Positions 54,960 through 64,000 of a stretch of 64,000 nucleotides of DNA are shown here, piece after piece. Origin of the DNA: Isoetes taiwanensis (Eukaryota > Streptophyta > Lycopodiopsida > Isoetales > Isoetaceae); contig JAJEKV010000552.1 in NCBI GenBank assembly GCA_021234155.1, positions 84,913 through 148,912 on the forward strand. Reading direction: 5' to 3'. The notes beneath the pieces are model-generated. The model had not been told where the DNA came from. It saw only the letters and a program-made list of their open reading frames with translations, and ran no database searches. The number at the start of each line of letters is the position of its first letter. Within the stretch, counting starts at the first letter, position 1. Position numbers and translations under genes: made by a program.

Positions 54960-57900
54960 ACCCACCAACCTACGGGGACGCCAGCACGGACACATGCTGC
55001 GGACACGCTTCGGATCACGCGTCAGCCACCACCCCTACAATGCCACGCCTCATGCCTCACCCACCTCAACTACCGACTGCGCGCCCCTCACCAACCTGTG
55101 GAATAGAGACGCAGGAGCCGCAATGTGGGTGCGCGAGGCCCGACGGAGGAGTCGGAGAACATCCCACTTCCCGACTCCGGCCACGTATCTTGACCTGGAT
55201 GATGTTCCCAAAGACTCGCGGACCATTGGAAAGGCGAAGTCGCCATGAATTCACACTGACGCTCGTGGTCATCTTCACGCTTGAGAGCGCGGCTGCAGCT
55301 GGTGGCCATCCCTGGCCGTGTATGGAAGTTGAAGGGGACGCTCAGACAAGACCGACTTGACCCCTCAAAGTTAAAGAGACCCGGCGTGATCGGGCTAAAG
55401 TCGTGGACCGGCCGCAGACATGGAGGGGCAAGGGGCTGGTCCGGGGAAGGATGCGGAATTCGCATTGCCCAAACAGTGGATGCAGGCACTCCGCCCCTCG
55501 AGTCCCTCCGAGGGGCCCAGCCGCACGTGCATCCACATCTTCCGGCCCCCGACCACCACTACCACCGACTCGGCGGCTTATGCATGCCACTAAATAGGGA
55601 TCGCCTCGCGGTATCCTTGAACGCCGTATTTTTCCAGCGGCGTATGGGGATAGTCTCAATCTGGCCGCCATGGACATGGACCATTCCTCCCATGGAAACA
55701 TGGGAACATGGCCGGGTCACAAAGCACCGGGATTTGCTGTGATACCGAAACAATTCGCCTTCAATGAGTGCACCGGAACGAGGACACCTGGGACCAAGGG
55801 TATACCATACCGTGACACTTTGTCTAATCTACCTCCCGGGTACAGGCGAGACAGCACAACAGACACTGCGGGTATCGAAAAGGCATCAAATGGGATGGCA
55901 GCCCTCCTTTGTGGCGGCTTATTACTTCCCACATTACGCCGAGGAGCAACCTTTACCCACACGCGACTTGATGTGGACAGCAGAGCCCTATGTCGATCTA
56001 TATATGATGACATACGCAAAGATGCATAATTGGGCAAGGTCATGTTGCTTTGAGACTTCCACGCGCCGCTTATGCGGGATAGAGCGCATCCCAAAATCTC
56101 GCGACTCCTAGTCGAGGATGTTGCAAATGGACCCAAGCAGAGATGGTTTGGCCAAGGGCGCCGATGACGCCCGTAAAGCCATACATGGGCCGCGATGCCA
56201 AGGTCGGGGCAAAGATCTTTGACCTGGCCATTTGCATTGGGTCACATTAAGCTGGCCGCCCTCCGCCACTTGTGGTGACTTGTAGACAGAGAACAGTGGG
56301 GGCGGCACCAAGCAGGTGGTGGATTACGTACAAAGCGTACTTTGCAGCAATGCCTACACTTGATCACTGCGCCGCTATTCCGGGACAAAGTGGCCGGACG
56401 AGGGAAGTAAACTCCCACCATCAGCCCCTTCCGCAGATAGATTGGCAGCCAACCAGCACCCATTGCCCCAATAACACCTATTGTACTACCACGGTTATAC
56501 CTGATTCATGATCGCGGGGCGGCTCGGCCTATGCTGAGGATGTTTGAGCATGAGTCAGCCGGAGCAGCCGCAAACTCCCCACACTTCAACAAAAGACGCT
56601 GCCCAAATTTCGGAATCCAAATCTCCTTCTCGAGAGGGTAGGGGATGATGTTTGGGAGAGAGGCTCTCCTCGACGATCCATTGTGGGTCACCTTCCCTCG
56701 CGAATCATCGGTTCGATGATCTAATGCTCTGTGGGATAAACGATGGCTCCGTGCCGGACTTCACCATTCTCTACCATTCGCCGAAGCCATCCGTCATTAC
56801 CGGCCCTTCCTCAAGACCAAGAAAGCCGTGTACCTTTGCGCAGCACCAGCCAAGAAGATGTTTGGTCTTCTAGACCGGCCATCCTAGGGCCTTCCCCGGA
56901 GAAAGGTCTTGAGTAAGCCCCGCGACACCACGAAAAATATTACCGGTAACAATACTTGAAAGCAGTACCGGGGAGGACCCAATGGGAAGCCGCACCAAAA
57001 GATCTGCAGATGTGCCTAGCACCGGGTCATTACGGAAGGGGATGTCATAATGGGCCCGCGAACGCCAATCCAGCGCCAAGCATTTGATGGTATGCGGGCA
57101 GAGCTTTCAAGGCGGCCCCCAATGGTGCCGGCTCACAAAGACTCTTCAATGGCATTGCAAGAAGGTTTCCCCCGACCGACTACTAGTAGAGTTGTGCCCA
57201 TATACAAAGTGGGGACCCACGTTCCCAACTATCGCATTCATTATGGGCCTGCCTTTGCCAAGTTGTCGCCGGGATTCTTGAGCCGATTGACACTTTGGGC
57301 AGAGGGATGGAGAAGTGCGGCTTCACGCCAGTAAAGTTTCCGCCAAGAGATTCTACTATTGACCATATCTTCACCGCTAACACTCATAGAGGATAGCCTG
57401 AACCGACTGCATGACCAGATCGCTGTTTTGTGGATTTCAAGAAAGGGCTTTGACACGCTTGCCTCTGGATAAGTTGTGGGATAGATTGAGATGTTAGGGG
57501 ACCCCCACGACTTGCGTAATGCTATATACTGCACTATACGAGTTTGCTCCTATTGGTTCCCACACCGCTTGGGAGCCCTCAGAAATAGTAGCATTGGGGC
57601 GCGCCGTGGCTGCCTCTATCACCGACGCTTCTTGTATATTGTACATTGACCAGCAGAAGAATGGCTAGCCGAGTACGGGGGGAGGCGCCGCTGATGCACA
57701 CATAATCCGCAAGAACTCATATATGCCGATGATGTTGACTCGCCAAGATATAAATTTTGAGGACATGCAACGCCAATTTGATGCTTTTACTTTCAACACC
57801 ATCGACATGAGAGTTAACTTGCCAAGACAAGGGTGTCGGGGCTGGTCCCATCATCCCCGGCATCTACCCACGCTTCTTCCCTCATTTCACTTACCGTATG

Positions 57901-58680
57901 TGTAGTGGAGGTGGCTCAATTTATAAGTATTTGGGCATTGAGTTTTCTACTACACACACCGATGCATCCATCGTTACGGGTCAAGAAGGCCGAAAGCCCT
58001 CAGATGCAATGCAAAACAACAAATACACAAGGCGTAGTCAGATGCATGGGGTCACCAGCACACTTGTTCGTGGCCTTGGTTGAACCGGTCCTCCTTATGG
58101 GGCAGAAGTGGGGGCCGCTATATCCCTCACCACTTGAACGATCTAGAGCAGTGTACGTAAGGCCTTCTTTGGCCCCTAAAAAACCGGAGTGAAATCCACT
58201 GGCCCATATCGATCTTGCTCCAGAGATGTGCCTTCCATTACATGAGGGTGGGCGCTACTGAACGCCACATTATTTACTCCTAAGGTGGGGCTATGGAAGC
58301 CCGGCCAGTTCAACCTTGCTTTGGCAAGCATGAGGGCCTCAAGAGCTTACTCAAAAGCTTGCTCGAAAGACAAGCAAGCCTGCTGGTTCTCGCTATGGAA
58401 TGTGCAGTAATAATGATGTGGACCAGATACACCGGCGAAACGCTACCGCCTTTGAAGCAAAGATTTGGATGCTTTCAGTTTCCGCCATGGCCGCTTCTTT
58501 GGGATGCAGGCCCCGCTACATGTCAAGGTGGCAAATTATCGCATGTTTGTTAATCCCATGCTCACGTAGGCCCATTGACCTCACTACCTCGCACCCATCT
58601 AACGCATGAAAAAGCTGCCAGGTGATTGCTTCCATTCGCGACAAAGTCAATGCTGTTATACGCCAAAATCCAAGACGCTT
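54960..58680 (+). mobile_element. LINE with endonuclease and reverse transcriptase (decayed)
   Basis: This is a nearly full-length but frameshifted non-LTR retrotransposon. A proline/arginine-rich leader lies at 55.0-55.6 kb. The endonuclease follows: 'SSHGNMGTWPGHKAPG' region, 'AAYYFPHYAEE', and the 'MLL.DFHA' box near 56.04-56.06 kb with its Gly codon replaced. 'QVVDYVQSVL' (about 56.31-56.34 kb) marks the EEP C-terminus. RT block 'VDFKK.FDT' lies at 57.42-57.46 kb, 'LYIDQ' at 57.64 kb, and the catalytic 'YADDV' at 57722-57736. 'IYKYLGIEF' at 57.92-57.94 kb and 'QMHGVTSTL' (58.04-58.07 kb) are thumb-region blocks. The coding ends about 58.6 kb. The DNA is GC-rich compared with the flanks. 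It is the same lineage as the endonuclease fragment at 2.4 kb. Confidence 0.88.
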
Positions 58681-59110
58681 AAAACGCTTTTTAAGATTTT
58701 TGAAGATTTTAAAATTTTGAAAAATTTTAAAAACGTATTTCATATAAAATACTGCTAAAATCTTTTAAAACCTTAAAAATCTTTAAAAAATCTTTAAAAC
58801 TCTTAAAAAACTTAGGGCTGCGGATTTTTAATCCAAATATATGATATTCTTTTGAACTTCTATTTATCCTTGTATATAAAACTATACTTCTTAACCCTCA
58901 ATAATAATGTTTTTCCTGAACTTCTTAAGAGTTGCATGACAAAGTTCACATTCTGTACCAAGAACGGAACAGCTCAATAGCAAAGCGATAAGCTCTCCTC
59001 GGACTTCTCTACTGGCCGGTGATGCTAATTTTATAATTTGTAGCAAAACGCATTTTGAGTAAATATGTTCAATAAAGCAAAGGTGGGGCAATGTGCTCTT
59101 TTTTTTTTTT
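58681..59110. other. AT-rich spacer with CTTTAAAA-type repeats
   Basis: Positions 58680-58815 are built of imperfect 'TCTTTAAAA' and 'ATTTTAAAA' motifs in both orientations. A poly-T of about 18 lies at 59099-59116. No gene is seen. Confidence 0.55.
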
Positions 59111-60184
59111 TTTTTTAACATGACAAACCAGCGTAACTTTAAAAACGAGGATTTTGGCGAGGTACTTTTTAAAAAATAAAACGAGTTTTTAACAAGACAT
59201 GAAAACGCAATTCACCTCCATTGAGACAGTGGAGATGATTCGGAGCCGCCAAGTGAGGACAAGAGTTCCACAATGTCGCCACCAGCCATTGAGATGAAAG
59301 TCACGCTCTCCGTGCCCGTCTTCAAGGTGACGCAGCATATCCGGGTCCCAGATACTTGCTAGCTGTGCCCCATCAGCCTTGCATGAGCTTACCGAAAGCA
59401 CGGCCTCCGTAGGCTTGTTGGGATCAGACTGTGAGGTACGGATACGCCGACTCCGCTTATGCTCGTCCGACATTAAGAATCCCTACCGTGATTCTTGTGG
59501 ATTATGTATATAATCGCGCGCGATGTCAAAGATCCTTATTGCTACTAAGGTTTTTCTCCGGAACCCTTCTCGGGGCGGGGTTTTAATCCCCGGTAGTACC
59601 TCAATTACAAGTGATAATGACGCCCATCCATTACGTCAAGAATCTACTCGTCAAGCCGTTTAACACTACCACACCGCTCGTCTACCTATTAACGCCGTTT
59701 TCGACGCCTGCTCAACGACGCTTTCGTAGCCAATTTGCCTGACCGCTCAAGGCGGGTATGGTATCGGGCCGCTGCTCGCGTTTTGTCGCGGCCACGCACA
59801 AAACGTCGCTTTAACGCCGCCTCGCGGATCCTCGACGCGGCACATCCTGGCCTGCTGCATACCGACATGCCGCCGGCATCGCCACTCGCCATCGCCGACA
59901 TGACGCCGCTTGAACGCATCACCAGTGCCCGATGCACCGGGCCTTCAGGCTCAGCCTACATGCCGCACCAAAGTGTCCTCGGGCGACGTTGACATGACGC
60001 CGTTAAACGACGCCGAAATATCCGACGCGGGTACAGCCAGCCAAATAAGTGGTCGCACGCCCCGTTTCACGCCATTTACCGCAGAGTGCCGATGCAAGCA
60101 AACGCCAAGAACGATCGCCATTTTTCGGAAAAAAAAAAAAACGCGGCTAAAAAAAATTTTAATAATCGGGACGTACGCTTATCA
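59111..60184. other. CpG-rich patch, unidentified
   Basis: A minus-strand frame at 59189-59473 looks protein-like ('SIWDPDMLRHLEDGHGERDF', 'HLNGWWRHCG') but has no recognised relative. From 59.69 to 60.12 kb the DNA is rich in CGACGC/GCCGC and carries opposing frames with Arg/Ala bias. It ends in an 11-base poly-A run at about 60130. I cannot say what it encodes, and it could be an old transposon piece. Confidence 0.3.
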
Positions 60185-63100
60185 TTTGAATGCCGTCCGC
60201 CGGACCGGGCTTTTGTAAAACGACACACTTATGCCTTTACATTGCAAGATTCAACAAATGCCACCCTAGGGCCAATTGACTACTTGAAAGTGTGTTGTTG
60301 ACATAGCGATAGTTTTACGCTTTCTTCGAGAAGGAGGGCTCTCGCCACAAAACTTGTTCCTCAGGGCAATGTCGACGCTCGAGTCCATTGGCAGAGATGA
60401 CACGCTCCGGTGAGGGAAGTTGCCCGTCCGGTCGCTGTGGCCTTCTGAGAGGACTTTTGGGGCAAGCCGCCTCGGTGGCTTTAGGGTCCAGCGGGTTCGC
60501 CAACACTCCCCTTCTAATGCCAAGCATACGCTTAAAGGTCCTAGTCAACTGACAGCATAGAGCTCTCCGGAAACGGTGTAAACCCTATGAGTTGTCGTGT
60601 TCTAAAGGTGGTTTGCGCTTTGGGTGCCGAAGTTTTGGTCTTTTGCATTTGGGACATACCAATCATACAGCTGAGAACGCTAAGCAAGGGAAAGTTCCAC
60701 GAATGGAGTTTGACCTCAGATTCTCCCGCTGTGGCGTTGAGAAGTCAAGGCCCGCTGCAGAGAGCGCGACATTCGTAGAATTCAGAATTAATGTACAGTA
60801 ATGACTTAAATTCTCGATTTTTGTCACTAGCTTCAAGTCATCGCCAACATACAGCTAACTTTCAAAAATTTTGATAAGGTTTAGATCAAATAGTTTGCAT
60901 TAGAACGTCCTGCAACCGTTGTCAAGGGCCGAGCCGCACACTTGCCCAAGTCAAACAAGGTCAGACCTTGCAAGGCCTCTTCATTTGAGGGGAGAGTCCG
61001 AACCCCGTGAGGCGCAGCCCCAAAAGCTTCCCGAGGCGCCTTTTCGGCAAAGCACGGGCTGCACGCTTAAAGACCACACTTCCCCGGATTTTGCTCCCTG
61101 ATCCCGACCGCTGAATCCTTTGTTCAAGTGAACCCGGGTCCGAAGTCCAAAAATCCAACATCCGGTCCGGAGAACATATGAAACCGCCAAGCGCCCCGCT
61201 GGGACGATAGTAGAAACCAAAGTTTTGTGACGACATTAAGTGAGGTTCAAATGCCGAACCGAATTTTGCTAATATCAAGTCTCGAATGCCAAATCCTACC
61301 CTAGGGACCAAGTTACACCTGGGCCAATTTTGTAAAAGAAAGAAACACTTATTTCTACATTGCAAGATTCAACAGCCCACCTCCTAGGCCAATTGACTAC
61401 GAAAAGTTGCACATGAGATAGTTTACGCTTCTTCTCGAAGGGGTGGGCTTCCTCGCCGCCACAAAACTTGGTCCCTAGGGCAACGCTACAACGCTCGAGT
61501 CCATTGGCGTAGACACATCATGGTTCCGAGAGGGAAGCCCGCCCGGCGCCAGGGCCTTCTCGAGACAACAATGGGGCAACCCCCGGTTTTACGCCAAGAC
61601 ACCCCCTACGCCAAGAGGTCCTAGTCAACTGATAAGGATAAAGCCCAAACGTAAACCCCATGAGCTGCCGTGTTCAGCGTGGTTTGGCGCTTTTGGGTGC
61701 CGAAGTTTTGCCCTTTTGCACTTGGGACGCGGGCCGACACACATGCAGTTTGAGAACGCCGGGCAAGGGGGAACTGGACGAATGGAGTTTGACCGTATCC
61801 TCCCGCTGTGGCTAGAAGTCAAGTCGCGCTTGCGTAGCTGAAGCATTCAGAAATTGTAATTAATGCATACAAGACGGGACTTAAATTCTGATTTTTTGTT
61901 TGCTTAGCTTCCTAAGTCATCGCCAACATACGTGCCAACTTTCAAAAAATTTTGATAAGGTTTAGATCAAATAGGGTTTGCATTAAAACGTCCCGGCAAA
62001 ATTGTTATTAAGCGTACCGAACCGCACACTTGCTCAAGTCAAACAAGGCAGACCTTGCAAGGCCTCCTCATTAGAGGTGGGGAGAGTCCGAACCTTTGAG
62101 GCTTGGTAGCCCCAAAGCTTCCTTTGAGGTGCCTCTTTCTGGCAAATGGCTCACGGGCGACGCTTTAAAGACCACACTCCAGATCTCGCTCGTGATTCGA
62201 CCGCTGGAATCCTTTGTTGAAGGAACCTAGTTTGAGAAGGTCCTAAAAAATCCAACATCCGGGTCCGGGAGAACATATCAAACCTCACAAGGCCCCGCTG
62301 CTTACATGTGGTGGAAACCAGCGTTTTGTCGCTCTGGACATTGCGAGGGTTCAAAATGGCTCTACATCGGACCGGAATGCCAAAATTACCCTAGGGACCA
62401 AGTTATACCTGGCGGGCTTTGCAAAAGAAAGAAACACTTACGCCTCTACATTGCAAAGATTCACAGCCCACCTCCTAGGCCAATTGATCACGAGTGTTGC
62501 ACAATACGAGATAGTTTTACGCCGAAGGGTGGGCTCGCCACAAAACTTGGTCCCTAGGGCAATGTCATATTCTGAGTCCATTGCGTAGACAGACACCTGC
62601 CCGAGAGGGGAGTTGCCCGGCCCGTCGCTGTGGCCTTCTGGAGAGGAATTTGGGGCAAGCCGCTTCCGGGTGGTTTTAGGGTCCGTGGCTCGGGCGCCAA
62701 CACCCCCCACGCCAAGACATCAAGGTCCTAGGTCCAACACCGATAAGGATAGAGCATTCAAACGTAAACCCGCGAGTTGCCGTGTTCTGTGCTGTGGTTT
62801 GCGCTTTTGGGTGCCGAAGTTTTGGTCTTTGCACTTGGGACGCGGGCCGCATCACATGCGCTGAGAACGGGGCAAGGGGAACTGACTAATGGAGTTTGAC
62901 CCGTGACTCGCTAGGCGCTTAGAAGTCAAGGGTCGCTTTTATGCGAGGCAAGACATTCGTGAATTCGTAATTAATGCATAGTACGGACTTTAAATTTGAT
63001 TTTGTGAATGGAGCTTCCTAAGTCATCGCCAACATACAGCCAACTTTCAAAAATTTTGATAAGGTTTAGATCAAATAGTTTGCATTAGGAACGGTCCCCG

Positions 63101-64000
63101 CAAACTGTTGTTGGCAACCGAAGCCGGGTACACTTGCCCAAGCCAAACAAGCCTGGACCTTGCAAGGCTCCTCATTAGAGGGGAGAGTCCCAACCCCTGA
63201 GGCTTTGTGCCCCAAAAGCTTCCTCGGTGCGCTTTTCTCGGCAAATAACCGGGGCGACGCTTAAAGCCTACACCACACTCCTGGGCTTCCTCTATATCCC
63301 GATCGTTGAAACCTTTGTTCAAGTAACCTAGTTCGAAGGTCCAAAAAATCAAACATCCGGTCCGAGAACATAAGGAAACCGCTGCCGCCCCCGCTTGGGA
63401 CAGCTAGAAACCAAAGTGTTTTTCGTGGACATTGCGAGGTTCAAATGCCGACATCCGACGCCACATCGTCCGAATGCCGCCCCACCCTAGGGACCACGCC
63501 AAACGCCGCTTTGCAAAAGAAAGAAACACTTACGCCTCTACATTGCGATTCAATGTTTCCACCTCCCAGCCAATTGATTCACGAAAGTGCTGTAATACGA
63601 TAGTTTGGCGCCGAAGGGTGGGCTTCCGCCACAAAACTTGGTCCCCGGTGGGCAATGTCGACGCTCGGTCCATTGGCGAGACAGATCACCTGCTCCGGAG
63701 GGAAGTTGCCCGTCCGTCGCTGTGGCCTTCGAGAGGACTTTGGGGCAAGTCAGCTCCGGTGGTTTTGTCCGGTAATTCGAAGGCCAACACCCCACGCCAA
63801 GACATCATCTACGCTAAGGTCCTAGTCAACTGACAAGGATAGAGCCTCAAACGAAACCCTATGAGCTGCCGTGTTCTAGCAGGCTCTTATGCTTAGTGCC
63901 GAAGCCTTTGGTCTTTAACTTGGGACGTGGGCCGACTACATGCAAATGCTGAGAACGCCGGGCTAAGGGAATCACCTAATGGAATGGAGTTTGACCTGTA
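60185..64000. repeat. Satellite array, unit about 1.1 kb, open at right edge
   Basis: At least three and a half tandem units run to the end of the window. The anchor 'GCCAATTGA' falls at 60271, 61388, 62479 and 63569, giving spacings of 1117, 1091 and 1090. 'AGTCATCGCCAACATAC' lies at 60836, 61915 and 63021, with 'TTTTGATAAGGTTTAGATCA' shortly after each. The units share blocks such as 'CACAAAACTTGG', 'GGAAAGAAACACTTACGCC' type sequence, 'AAAGACCACACTCC' and 'GTGCCGAAGTTTTG'. They diverge by many small indels, so frames such as 60961-61365 are by-products. The first unit begins about 60.19 kb, next to the CpG-rich patch. Confidence 0.97.

Noticed and set aside
55088-56136. Long minus-strand frames opposite the 55-58.7 kb LINE
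   Set aside because: They are antisense shadows in GC-rich DNA. The plus strand carries the endonuclease and RT motifs.
60961-61365. 134-residue minus-strand frame in the satellite
   Set aside because: The equivalent frame is broken in the other units, so there is no coding selection.

Overview
This is nuclear DNA from a land plant. Coding pieces are interrupted by GT-AG introns, and their recognisable relatives are plant families: a YSL metal-nicotianamine transporter, a UDP-rhamnose synthase, a TLC-domain membrane protein, a subtilase and the mRNA-export factor RAE1. The rest is low-density DNA full of decayed LINEs, SINEs, a Helitron, TIR and foldback elements, microsatellites and satellite DNA. 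The repeat load would suit a fern or another large-genome plant, but I cannot fix the lineage. Almost every coding region carries frameshifts or stops, so I read nearly everything as pseudogene, fragment or transposon relic. Assembly indel errors could account for some of this.

Layout. 0-2 kb: nothing recognised. 2.1-3.6 kb: a LINE endonuclease fragment, a GC-rich foldback repeat and a minus-strand tRNA-derived SINE. 3.8-21.6 kb: a decayed YSL transporter gene with exon 1 at 3.8-4.2 kb and the remaining exons at 19.5-21.6 kb. The 15.3 kb between them holds plus-strand fragments of a SAM/FN3-type gene, UDP-rhamnose synthase and a TLC-domain gene, several copies of two short repeat families, and a 2.2 kb TIR element carrying a cluster of AT-rich palindromes. 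21.6-30 kb: repeats, a broken subtilase fragment and a possible 2.8 kb TIR element enclosing a large inverted repeat. 30-33 kb: a RAE1 (WD40) pseudogene. 33-37 kb: minisatellites and a plus-strand SINE. 37.5-39 kb: an L1-type LINE 3' part interrupted by a 100 bp near-perfect palindrome. 40-42.6 kb: a 2.4 kb-spaced direct repeat with pyrimidine tracts.

43.2-45.8 kb holds the most distinctive gene. It encodes a protein in which an HExxH zinc-peptidase module is inserted inside about twelve beta-propeller-like repeats. Its architecture recalls uncharacterised proteins of bacteria more than ordinary plant proteases. The first 1.9 kb is well preserved and the 3' part is frameshifted.

47.2-48.9 kb: a second L1-type LINE end with a poly(A) tail. 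49.1-52.8 kb: a minus-strand Helitron Rep/helicase relic. 55-58.7 kb: a plus-strand LINE with endonuclease and reverse transcriptase of the same lineage as the 2.4 kb fragment. 60.2-64 kb: a satellite array with a unit of about 1.1 kb that runs off the right edge.

I see no functional pathway linking these genes. The shared theme is sequence capture, duplication and decay in a transposon-rich region.
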